From Malania oleifera (Eukaryota > Streptophyta > Magnoliopsida > Santalales > Ximeniaceae): 64,000 nt of DNA. The stretch spans positions 41,831,120-41,895,119 of the forward strand of contig NC_080421.1 of the NCBI RefSeq assembly GCF_029873635.1, written 5' to 3'. This document shows positions 11,357-21,834 of the stretch, one piece after another. The translations under genes were made by a program, and so were the position numbers. Each line of letters opens with the position of its first letter. Position 1 is the first letter of the stretch. Below the pieces are notes generated by a model. It did no database searches, was not told the DNA's origin, and saw nothing but the letters and a program-made list of their open reading frames with translations.

Positions 11357-14204
11357 GAGCAAACTTGTCGAGTTTAATATAGCTATAGCTGCAACATCAA
11401 CTTCTATCATCTCTCCCATACATAATTTTGGTTATGGACATGGATTTTTTTAAATTTTTTATATTCTCTAATTACTTTTGTCCATTTTAAGGAGAGATTT
11501 TGTCCAATAACTCATTGGGACTTGTGTTGTTATAATAACTGCCTTTTTTGTAGCTACTTACTATTGTAATTACACAAATATATAATGAATAATTCCATCT
11601 TAGTAATGCTCGTTTAGGTAATAATGGTGTCGTTATTTATATAGTTTGATTGCTAGTTTATGTTATAGATATTGCATGTGCATTTGATGGAAGCAATTAG
11701 CATTACCAATGATCAATGTAAAATTACAATACCCTATTGCATGAACTATAAATATTCCTCTGCTACCACTACCAGAATGAATTCATGATATAAATTACGA
11801 TTGAGAATACAAGTATTTAAGTTCCATGATTGCACTTCACATTTTAAAGATTAGGGAGTAGGGGCAATGGCATACCGAAAGATCGGATCAATAAAAATTT
11901 TGTTGAATAAACAGTAGCATCCCTAGCAAGAGGGTTTGGACCAACAAGTTAAGGCAAACTTTGTAAACAAACAAGAAAAATAGAGAACACAAAGTCAAGA
12001 ATCCTAAAGGGCTCAACTAGTAATATTTGTTGTAAAAGGGATAGCCTAATTAAAGAAACTTTGAGTTATACTTGAAAATTTTCAAATGAGTTCCCATTAC
12101 TTTAGAATATTGGGAATAGTAAAATTTTCACCATGTATCACCCTGGAGGCCTAGAGAAAAATGATTTAGAGTGCGTGGCAAATTTACCACAAAAGAATCA
12201 AGCCCTAGCAAAAGAAAATTATGAATATTAGTTCCTCTAAGGGAAAAATGGTGATTTATGGCTATGGCATTTGTTCCATTGATAAAGAATGACCAATGTA
12301 CAAAAGAGAAATTATTGCAACAAGATGTTGGGAGAAAAGGGTGTAGATCTAAAACAAAATGGCAAGTTATAACCAGATGTTATCTTCCCACATTTTATTT
12401 CAGACGCCAATGCTTCCTCTACATTATATGTAATTCGATCTATGGCTCCAAAGAGGCATTCCATTTGTTAAATTTTGAGAATGTTATATTGGAGGTCTCG
12501 AATTAGAATCTTGTAGATAGATGTGAGTGTAGGATGGAAGATGGACTAATGCTTGTTGTGTAATCCATGTCTAATGGCCTCAACTTAAAATTAAACCTTA
12601 ATATTTAAATGGAAGAGGAGTTGGTCCGTTATACCAACGCATAAAACATATAGAGATAATTGCAATTTTTGCCTAATAGCAAACTGGTTTAGATCTTTTT
12701 TCCTTTATGTTACATATAAATGCTATGCAAATTAGGAAACTTTGGCTTACCTAATATCAAGTGGACAAGTGCCTTAAAAAAATTTTATGTTGCAGACCAT
12801 ATATAATTGATACTAATAATAAAGTGACATACACAATCATAACAATTAATTAAGACATTTGAATCAAAATAATTGAGTAGAATTTGTGAAACAAATAAAC
12901 ATACCAACCGAGAAAAAATAAATACCCAATAATAGGATGATCATAGAAATGGAAAACTAAAATTTGCTTTAAAAGAAGTATGATTTGATTTAGTACAAAG
13001 GAAATAGAAACATAATGTTTTAAATTGGTTGCAAATTAGCAGCAATTCAATTCAAAGATATATACAGCCGTGTTTGTAAAAATTTGTTCATGAGGGTGTT
13101 TGTGTGTGTGCACCCAACCATACAGGCTACATCCCACATAGAGCCATTGAATTTGAGACTTTATCCACACTAAATTTAGATTATGAGTAGACTATAGAAA
13201 AGAAAAAAGAAAGTTGAGGTAACCCTCAATTTCAAATGTCCCATTGAATTTTTCATGAATCACACAAAATTTATCAAAATTTTGAAATTTAAACTTGTTA
13301 AAATTTTAACTATATGAAGTTCAAATGTGAGATTGAAAAGTTCATAATGAAATTTCTCTCTTAATTTTTATCTCCTAACTAAATATTTTTATTAGAAGGA
13401 TATGAATAGCTTTCAAAACTTTTGACATTATATGAACATTAAACTTAGATATTAGTTAGAAAATATTATTTTTCCATTTATATCTAAATTATCTATATTT
13501 GTATAATAAATAATATTCAAATGATTTATGAATTTCACATATATTAATTGAATATGTTTAATATGTTTATTTACTTTATTGTACTATAATTATTGGACAT
13601 TCTACACCACCAATGACCAACCTTTTCTTTCCGCACTTTATTTAATATGTTTTAATTCCAAATCTTGCATAAATAAATATCAAGGATTTCTTAAAACTAA
13701 ATAATCACTCCACAAATAGAAAACTACATTTAATCATTAAAAGAAGGTAAGTTATGATCACATAGAGAGTAAAAAATTCAAGTAAATTCCATTAACTAAA
13801 ATAAAATTTAAGAAAGCAATAAAGTGATACCAAAAAAGGACCAAGAATATAGACAAATCTAATTTTAAACAAAAATAATTTTAATGGTTCCAAAAATGTA
13901 TGGTAAGACTACAAGTGACCTGCTCTTTCTCACACTACACAAACAGATAGATCCGCAAACAAAACAATATTACTCAAACTGCAACAATGTATCAAATTTT
14001 CTTTGCTCGAGAACTCTTCAAAAAATAATTCTGAATTCTGAATTCTACATTTCCTAGCTCCAGAAATACCCAAAAAACCTAAGCAATTGTGCATTAAAAT
14101 AGATTCAGCAGTGAAAGGAAGAAAGCAATGAGACAAAGTAATAGAAACCTAAATTCTTACCACGCTTGTATAATCAAAAGAGGGAGTTGGTTGAGGGTCT
14201 CGAA

Positions 14205-14219
14205 ATCACTCACTTTTAT
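14205..14219 (-). promoter_or_regulatory. Possible TATA box, minus strand
   Basis: The minus strand reads AACTATAAAAGTGAG, a good plant TATA box. About 30 bp downstream it is followed by a pyrimidine-rich stretch and then a splice-donor-like GTGGTAAGAA. A 68-codon ORF (14136-13930, starting MSHCFLPFTAESILMHNC) lies downstream but resembles no protein I know. This may be the start of a non-coding or lost transcript; evidence is weak. Confidence 0.25.
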
Positions 14220-14274
14220 AGTTATATTATAACTCTCATTTGACATTACACAATGCCTACACAAATACGATATT

Positions 14275-14363
14275 AAGCCCTTGTAATCATATTAATAAAT
14301 AAATGGAGTTACCGCCCTCTTTTATTAAAAAAAAAAAAAAAGCCCTTGTAATCATGCTAATAA
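14275..14363 (+). mobile_element. Very short poly-A retro-insertion with target duplication
   Basis: AAGCCCTTGTAATCAT followed by -TTAATAA (14275-14298) is repeated at 14340-14363 as AAGCCCTTGTAATCAT followed by -GCTAATAA. Between the copies is a ~40-bp insert ending in an A tract (14327-14340). A direct repeat of about 20 bp around a poly-A-ended insert is the mark of LINE-driven target-primed reverse transcription, here strongly 5'-truncated. Confidence 0.5.
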
Positions 14364-15979
14364 TCATCAATTTCTTGAATCCCTAGACATAGTTTAACCG
14401 ACTAGTGGACATTTATTTTTTCTACTTGGAAAATCTATGAAAATGACTTCTTCTAACTTAGTGTATCATTTTACCCAGAAAATCTATAAGCTCTATTTGG
14501 AAATCCATGTATATGAAACATTTACATTTACGCTTTTAATAACCATCAGCAAGATTCACGATGAGGCTTACACTACAAAGGCTCAATAAGAGAAAAACAA
14601 ATACAACAATTAAGCCCCTATGCTCACCAGCAACAAGAAGTTTTCACACTAAATGAAAGTAAAATAAATAGTTATATAATAAGATAGAAATGAGAAAGAA
14701 AGGGAAAAGCGGCAAGCCAAACTAAAGGATCACTAAACTAGTAGGACAAAGAAATAAAAAAACAAAAGAAGCTAGAACAAGTCGTTCAAGTGATTGCAAG
14801 CTTAACCTAAGTGCATGCACTTCAAGCTGCACTAAGGCACCGTTGGGTGCCACCACTACCAGTACTTCATCTGATGACATGGTGTGCTGCAAACTGCTAA
14901 TGCTTATGGCTCAATAAAATCATTTTTTTTTTTCCTTTCAGACAACTCTTGAATTACTTTTTGGTAGAACTCCTGCTATTGAGAATTTCACATAGCATGC
15001 AAGAATTCATCATATGACAAGAGTAAAATTACCGATGCAACCCAGGATTAATTAATTTTGTCCACTGATTTACCTTAGGATGACTGATGAAATGAACCTC
15101 ACCAATACAACCTCTGTCATCTTAATATCCCTGGAAGAAAAACTCCATTACTCAATGCTAAAAAAGAGACAAACATTGACGAATGATATATATATATCAT
15201 GAAACGCGTATTAGAAGAAAACAAATAGCAAGCATTTAGATTACCCAATTCAAGATTGCCATTAGACATTCTTTCAATATGCATGTAATGGAACTACCAT
15301 AATAGTACAATAGAAACCATTCAACTCATTATGAAAATTGTGGCATTTGTTTCCATTTATTTGAATTCATCAAAGTGGCACAGATAAATTTATCAGCTTT
15401 TCTGGTTTTTTGAATTTCTTTGTGAATTTGCTGCATCAATGTGAGTGTAGATAAAAACCAGAAACTTTACAAAAGTTAAGATCCCATGAATTCTCAAGAT
15501 GCAGAATTAGTTGTTGCTGCTGCAGGCTCGGAAGTCTATAGAAGATTCAAATTAATCCAACCTCACAAGTTGCAATCAAATTGGATTTTTAAGAAAAAGG
15601 GAAACCTAAACCAAAAAAAAAAATTATGCATTTGACAGTAAAAAACAATCAAAATCAGAAAATTGGATAAGCAATTTGCATTCCTTAAAATTGGATATCT
15701 CATCAAACAAAATGAAAATAGATCTCACATCTCCGTGACCAGAACTTCATATCCACACATTCATTTTCAAACCGAAAAAAATAAATAAATGTTAATTTAG
15801 GGCCGCCCAAGCAACTATAGAACATAAATAAAGATAAAAACATTAGAAAAATAGAAGAAAGGAATAGCGAAAGCCGTATACTCTTCAGATTCAGATCCCC
15901 AGCTTGGAGTCCTTGAAGTCCGAGAAATGATCTTCACCGCCTCTTCAGCATTCGAGGTTCTTTATGCTGCACTAGAGGC

Positions 15980-16139
15980 GGGCGCCAATGGAGAGCAATG
16001 GATTGGCACGCTCATCGTTGAGCTTGGGCATCGCCGGGGAGGTTGTTGGTTTTTTGAAACTTTTAGTTTGAGGGTGGGCGCCAAGGAGAGCAATGGAATG
16101 GCACGCTCATCGTTGAAGCTTTGGCATCGCCGGAGAGGT
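15980..16139 (+). repeat. 64-bp host duplication around a 32-bp LTR stub
   Basis: Host sequence at 15980-16043 (starts GGGCGCCAATGG, ends CGGGGAGGT) is repeated at 16076-16139 with a few substitutions and small indels. Between them, 16044-16075 is a stub (TGTTGGTTTTTTGAAAC...) matching the start of the adjacent element's LTR with an internal deletion. The second copy abuts the full element. Confidence 0.75.
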
Positions 16140-16480
16140 TGATGATTTTTTGTCCCACATTGGTCGGGAGGTTTTTTGAGACTTTTAGTTTGAAGGTATA
16201 AAAGAGCTTTCCTCTTCATTTATAAATACACTTCTTATTTGTAGAGTTACAACACTATAGCATTTTTGATTTGCTCAAATTATAGTTTTTTAAAAGCAGT
16301 GGATTGATTGTGAGCACTCGAAATTGTAAGTAATTTTATTTCAAATTTTGTAAATTTTTGTATTATTTATTATTATTATTTTTTCTTTATTAGTTTATGC
16401 ATTAATTTAGTTTTGTTATATATTCAATAGTAATGGTTATTATATTGGTATTTGATACAAGTGAGGTGCTCGGTATAACA
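16140..16480 (+). repeat. 5' LTR of the TR-GAG element (341 bp)
   Basis: Starts TGATGATTTTTTGTCCC and ends GGTATAACA. A TATA box (TATAAAAG) lies at 16197-16204. Matches 17720-17989 along its length, with several indels; the TATA region and the stretch TTTAGTTTTGTTATATAT are conserved in both. Confidence 0.85.
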
Positions 16481-16482
16481 AT

Positions 16483-16494
16483 TGGTATCAAAGC
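16483..16494 (+). other. Primer-binding site of the TR-GAG element
   Basis: TGGTATCAAAGC lies two bases after the 5' LTR. It differs at one base from the initiator tRNA-Met site TGGTATCAGAGC used by plant Copia elements, which places the element in that group. Confidence 0.8.
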
Positions 16495-16747
16495 TTGGCT
16501 GAATAGGTGTCGATATGAAGGTATTTCTCTGTAAGGATTTTTGATTCTATTTTTAATGCTTAAGAAAGATCTTGTTTAAGAGAGTATTCAGAAACCATTG
16601 CGACTCAATCGTTTCCTGGTGGTCGGTCTGATCAAAGTGAAATTTCATAGGATATATATAGTAGACACAGTTGGGATAAGTACGGTAATATTCATCCTAG
16701 GTCTTCTATTAAGTTGGTTTGCTATTGGATATATATAATTTTGGAAG

Positions 16748-17509
16748 ATGGTACAAACTAAAATCCCAATAGTTTCGTCATCATCTCTAAAGACAATAGT
16801 TAATGCTCAGTTTGAGGTGGAGAAATTTGATGGTACCAATAATTTTCGTATGTGGCAATGTGAGGTAATGGATATCTTGTATCAGCAGGAACTAGATATT
16901 GCTCTGGATGATAAACCAAAGGACATGAGCGACAAAGATTGGGAAAAGATCAATCGTCGGGCATGTAGTACAATTCGTTTATTTCTCTCTAAAAATCAAA
17001 AATATTGTGTTATGAAGGAGACATATGCAAAAAATTTGTGGAAAACATTGGAAGATACATTTATGACTAAGAGTTTAAAAAATCGACTCCATTTGAAAAT
17101 GAAATTATTTTGCTTCCAGTATCAACCGGGAATTTCTATAAATGACCACATAAATGCTTTCAATAAAATTTTGACTGATTTGTTGAATTTGGATGTAAAG
17201 GTCAAAGATGAAGACAAGGTTTTATTGTTACTGAATTCTCTCCCTGATGATTATGAATCTTTCAGCACCACTTTATTGTATGGGAATAATAAAGTTACTT
17301 TTGATGCTGTTTGTACTACATTGATTAATACTAAATGCATTAAAAAGGATCAGAGGGCCAATGAGGAGGGACGTTGTCAGAGTCGTAAACTTGGAAGAAT
17401 GAATAAATCTCGAGGGAGACTTGCTAAAGATGAATGTGCATTTTGTCATGAAAAAGGACATTGGAAGAAAGATTGCCCTAAATTGTATTCTGGGAAAATA
17501 GATGAGTAA
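16748..17509 (+). CDS. Copia-type GAG polyprotein, intact
   Basis: The ORF codes for 253 residues and is open throughout. Residues ~20-170 match the plant Copia gag (UBN2-type) pattern: FDGTNNFRMWQCEVMDIL at the start, ETYAKNLWKTLEDTF in the middle, NDHINAFNKILTDLLNLDVK and LLLNSLPDDYESFSTTLL later. A CCHC zinc knuckle, CAFCHEKGHWKKDC, has its metal ligands at C230, C233, H238 and C243 and should bind the element's RNA. Its role is to form cytoplasmic virus-like particles that package element RNA. The first ATG after the leader is used. The chain ends 10 residues after the knuckle, with no protease fused. Whether it is expressed is unknown. Confidence 0.85.
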   Translation: MVQTKIPIVSSSSLKTIVNAQFEVEKFDGTNNFRMWQCEVMDILYQQELDIALDDKPKDMSDKDWEKINRRACSTIRLFLSKNQKYCVMKETYAKNLWKTLEDTFMTKSLKNRLHLKMKLFCFQYQPGISINDHINAFNKILTDLLNLDVKVKDEDKVLLLLNSLPDDYESFSTTLLYGNNKVTFDAVCTTLINTKCIKKDQRANEEGRCQSRKLGRMNKSRGRLAKDECAFCHEKGHWKKDCPKLYSGKIDE

Positions 17510-17707
17510 AATTTGGCACTGCAATGCATCAAATAGAAGGTATTTTAGATTACATCTACACATATGTATGGGGGCTTACCAAGATTGTGACAACAATCAA
17601 ATTCAGACTTAATTAATATCCTACAAGTCTTAATACTTTTGTAAGGTACTGATGATGTAGAACTCCAAAAAATATTTGTGATTGAAAAATTTGTTGAATT
17701 TATTGTT

Positions 17708-17719
17708 AAGGTGGAGATT
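17708..17719 (+). other. Polypurine tract of the TR-GAG element
   Basis: AAGGTGGAGATT directly precedes the 3' LTR start TGTTGAATT. This is the standard plus-strand primer site of Copia elements. Confidence 0.8.
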
Positions 17720-17989
17720 TGTTGAATTTTTGTCCTACATTGATGTGAAAGTTTTTTTAAACTTCTAGTTTGAGGGTATAAAAAACTTCCTTCATTATTT
17801 GTGAACACGGCTCTCATTTGTAAAGTTATAAATTGTATTTGTACTTTCTATACAAAACCTCGTAAATTATTGTGTTGTTCTTTATTGTCGTCTTTTATTA
17901 TTAGTTTCAGTATTACTTTAGTTTTGTTATATATCCAAATAGCAATAGTTGTATTGGTGTTTGGCATAAGTAGGGTGCCCAAAACAACA
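17720..17989 (+). repeat. 3' LTR of the TR-GAG element (270 bp)
   Basis: Starts TGTTGAATTTTTGTCC, has TATAAAAA at 17777-17784 and ends CAAAACAACA. It is about 70 bp shorter than the 5' LTR because of internal deletions. Confidence 0.85.
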
Positions 17990-18110
17990 GAGGCGTCGGT
18001 CAAGGAGGCTACTCGTCGAACTTGCCAAAGTGAGGGAGATGGAGATTGGAGAGAACTATGGTTGGTGGCTTTTAATATACTTCCTATAGTTACAAATCAA
18101 ACAATATCTA
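17990..18110 (-). other. Possible 5' exon or promoter of an unidentified host gene
   Basis: Host sequence on both sides of the TR-GAG element (about 15890-16043 and 17990-18060) is GC-richer than its surroundings. On the minus strand a TATA-like stretch lies near 18080 (GTATATTAAAAG), followed by a pyrimidine-rich leader. After removing the insertion, a small ORF starting MPKLNDERANPLLSIGARL appears. I could not link this to a protein family or to downstream exons, so it stays a guess. Confidence 0.25.
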
Positions 18111-18433
18111 CCCTAATTTTAAATTAATTTTCAAATTATCCCCTACATTTGAATTGGTATTAATTATTAAATTTAAAGATTTTAAAGGTTTAATATCAAT
18201 TTAATTCTCAAAAATTTGAAATCATTATTAAAATCCCATCAAATTATACAGAAGAAAATGCTCTTAGTACCAATGTTACTAAATTCTAGTTAACTTGGAA
18301 ACATAAGGTTTGGTAATGAAATCAAATTGTTTATGTTAGATCGAAAATGCATATAACTTGATTAAAAATATTCCATACACTTTTATTGAATGCACGCACC
18401 AAAATTAATTACTTGAAAGTATGAAAAAAAAGG

Positions 18434-18503
18434 ATAAAATTATTATAAATTTGTATAATTGCCCAACTATAAAATTATTATAAATTTGTATAATTGCCCA
18501 ACT
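18434..18503. repeat. 35-bp tandem duplication
   Basis: The unit ATAAAATTATTATAAATTTG... ending TAATTGCCCAACT occurs twice head to tail (18434-18468 and 18469-18503). The rest of 18120-20051 shows no gene. Confidence 0.8.
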
Positions 18504-20051
18504 AACAGCCCAAATAATATTTATCTCCTTGTGATGGATTTCACATACCATTCACACTTCAAGGTTTCAACTTTGATTCAATAATTTAGCTCGACAACTA
18601 AATAAGAAAAAGATGAAAGGTACAAACTCATGTAACCTAATCAGGTCACATGAATTTCACCAATACCCATTGGGCTTTACTTGCATTTCCAATTTAACAT
18701 ATGCCCATTTCGGATATAGGCTTGAGTCACCGTACTGCAAAATGAGCTAGTAAACCGAAATTTTGAGAAGCTAATTGAAATGAATCATCTAATCACACCA
18801 ATTTTGATGATAAAGGACGATCTGATAGTTTAGATTTAGGGCAGACATTGAATTTTACGGGAGCACTGCAAAAGGAAACCAACCATTACCCTAATTTAGT
18901 AATTACATCGCCAAAAAAAAAATTTTTTTTTTTTTAATAATTTGACTCGTCATTGAGGATAGACTGATTACTCTAATCCATAATGCAATCTTCAATAGTT
19001 ACATGAGTGAAATGGGCAACATTTATTTATTGACCATCTTCACTATTCATTTTTCCTTCCTTACACATAATGAGATTTGGATTTAATGCAATGAAATGTT
19101 CCTCGTCTGCTAAATCAAATCATGAATTCTTCAATCATCCTGTGTGCCAAGTGATAATGGAGAAAGAAATTCGGACACTTTAACCTAGAAGGAATTTCAC
19201 AGGAACATGAAATTCGAACCCCATGGATTTTAGTTTGTGTAAACTTAACAAATGTAATGTGAAGTTTTAACTTTCTTTTAATTTCACAAGCTTGAAGCCC
19301 ATACCCCAAATTCCAAACTTGAAAAATCTTAAGGGAAAGGAAAAATTTTATTAAAAATTATTTTTTATGCTTGATTATCATGAAAAATAAGAAAATAAAT
19401 AAAATATATAGTTAATTTATGAGACAAAATTGTAGATCCAAATAGAGCTTTTTCATGTCAAGTTATAATAAAATACATAATAAATCAACTAAATATTTTA
19501 TTTTACATCTCTATAACTTCTGATTTTTTATCAACTTAAAATCGTACTTGAATTACTTTTCATTCTTAATGATATTTGGTATAGAGAAAAACACATTAAA
19601 AATAAATTTCTTCCCTAATTTTTTTCCCTTTCCTTTCTTCGAATAAAACCCCTACTCGAATGCACCCTAAGATTGAAATGGGACAGCTAAAACACTCCTA
19701 CAACGAAAGGTAGAGCAAATCTTAATGAACTTTGGGCTGAATGGATTACATGACAAAATCCATTTGGCTTTATGCTTTTGCTGCTTTGGATTTTGCTTTT
19801 TCATGAGAGGGAAATCAACAGGCGATGTCAAGTTGGGGATTTACACTCCTACAACATTGAGGTCACCCTGGATTTTGACCTTAGACAGACCTGAATTGCC
19901 AAAGGAGCCATCCATCCAATGCATCACACCTGCATTGACAGGAAATTACATATAGAAGGGCAAGAAACCTGGAAACAGATCTCATGGTAACAAGGGTTCA
20001 TTCAAAGAAGTATCCTTAAATTTTAGATCAGGTACCTAGAATAAAACACCC

Positions 20052-21803
20052 TCACAAGGCTGCATCATTGACCCATGAAGGTTTCTTTGCCTTATAATAA
20101 AAATGCGCAATCATCTGCACCAATTCATCCGCAGTTCGTGTCTCTGCCCACCAAAAGCAAAAAACCAACATAAATTGATATGCACTTAAACTTTCAAGTT
20201 ATGGCACCCACATACTACAACCATATGACTCAGTTCAGAAAGGAGATGTTAAATATCTCACCTTTTTCTCTGTACACAATCTTGTTTCCTCGCAAAAATA
20301 AAATTTGAGGGCATTCTCTAACTTTAAGAGCATATGCCAAATCCTTCTCAATGTTGATATCTACCTTCACAGTCTGCCTTGAGGAGGATAACTATAGTCG
20401 GTGAAATTATGTGGAAAAACTAATCCACAAACACTAAAAAGAAACAGAGAAACTGAAAGAAGCTAAAATTTTGAATTGACAAGTAGATGTTCAGAATACC
20501 CGAGGAGGCAATTTATCTTTGGTCCTCCAATATACTCTGGTTGCCTCCTCAAGCTCCATCAAAGCCTTCCAGTTGTCGGTTGCCCTATGGACAAAAGGAT
20601 AAACAGCAACAATTTCAAATAATATCATCGTGCAAATTAAAGGTGAAAAACCATTACAGGATGAAAACGAAAGAACATAACGTCAGAGGAGAATCTTAAA
20701 GCTTGTCCAAAATCAACTAATTGTTCTAAAGAACAAAACCATGAACACCATTCAACTAACAAAAATAGTGATCCATGAATCCACATATTTAGTAGCATTG
20801 CAGCTTTTGAAGTGCCTGCACATTACGATATGATGCATAATGAACTTCTTTGGGATAGTGATCCTTTTTTCTTTTTTTCCTTTTTGGGCTCACTTTTTGG
20901 AATTTTTTTCCAGGAATATTGTTATTAAACATCCAGCGGGATCAAAGGGGGCTCTCATCACCTCTTGTATTTTTCTTTTCTTTCTCTTAATTAACTTCTT
21001 TCCATCAAAAAAGAAGTAAATTATGCAATAAGCGTCACATTTCATATACATACAAAAAGAGAAATACAAAAATGTTTTTGAACTAGACAACTCTTCCAAA
21101 TGTATGATTAATACACTTCACAAGCCTACTTTGATCCCAATTTTAGATGCATCTGTACCTAGCTCTCTCTGTACTATATAACTTACTTTACAAATGCACT
21201 GAAAAAGTATGCTCTAAATCAACAACCACCCACTTTCTAAAATTACTGCCCTAACAATCAGAGGCAGCAAGCAATTATTAATTTAAAAGGAACATAAATT
21301 TATGCCTATCAAGAAGAGAAACATAAATTTACTAGGTATGGTATTGTCAATAATATGTTGTTTATCTCTAGCAGCTTATTTGAACTAGTCATGTGGCTAC
21401 TACTATAAAAGAAGCCAACTTGAAAAAAATTCCTAAGCTTAAAAGCTTATTTTTGTCAAGCAATGATAAATCCAAAGTAGGCATATGGAAGACTCACGAC
21501 CACATCACCATCAACATCCAATCAGAGAACTAAACAAATACCGCTGCTCCATTATCTAGTGCTCCTATTCAATCGATCCTCAAAATTCACTAGGTGGTAA
21601 AAATTTTACAAAATCAAGATTGTTTTCCATACTTGATTATGTTTATTCAGTCCTTTCCTCCCAAACATGCATCTAAATATAAATTCTACCTGTTTCCTAG
21701 TTGCTAACAATTCTGCTCCATGCATAAAATTCCAAAATATGCAATTATCTGCTAGCCCTCCTTGGATGGAATCATGCAAATTTGTTATATTCACATATGT
21801 AAT

Positions 21804-21834
<31 letters not shown>

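Larger units (their letters stand above)
11357..15979. other. Intergenic, no clear gene
   Basis: No reading frame resembling a known protein was found on either strand. A TATA-like site with downstream pyrimidine-rich sequence is present on the minus strand near 14215, and a short retro-insertion at 14275-14363 (both listed separately). An AT-rich stretch at 13200-13900 looks like decayed spacer. Confidence 0.55.
16140..17989 (+). mobile_element. TR-GAG element: complete small non-autonomous Copia-type retrotransposon
   Basis: In 1850 bp it has a 5' LTR (16140-16480), PBS (16483-16494), one gag ORF (16748-17509), polypurine tract (17708-17719) and 3' LTR (17720-17989). It is flanked by a near-perfect 5-bp target duplication, GAGGT (16135-16139) and GAGGC (17990-17994). 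There is no protease, integrase, RT or RNase H. This fits the TR-GAG class: short elements that code only for GAG and rely on a partner for replication. The gag frame is fully open, so it decayed less than its neighbours. It lies in a GC-richer host segment that may be the 5' region of an unidentified gene. Confidence 0.85.

Noticed and set aside
12258..12506. Plus-strand 82-codon ORF
   Set aside because: No recognisable domain, no promoter or splice context; treated as chance.
15962..16219. Minus-strand 85-codon ORF
   Set aside because: It runs antisense across the duplicated host segment and the start of the LTR; its length comes from the duplication and no protein similarity is seen.
17273..17563. 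Minus-strand 96-codon ORF
   Set aside because: Antisense to the gag zinc-knuckle region of the TR-GAG element.
19340..19640. Possible MITE with AGGGAAAGGAAAAAT-like ends
   Set aside because: The supposed ends match poorly and no target duplication was found.
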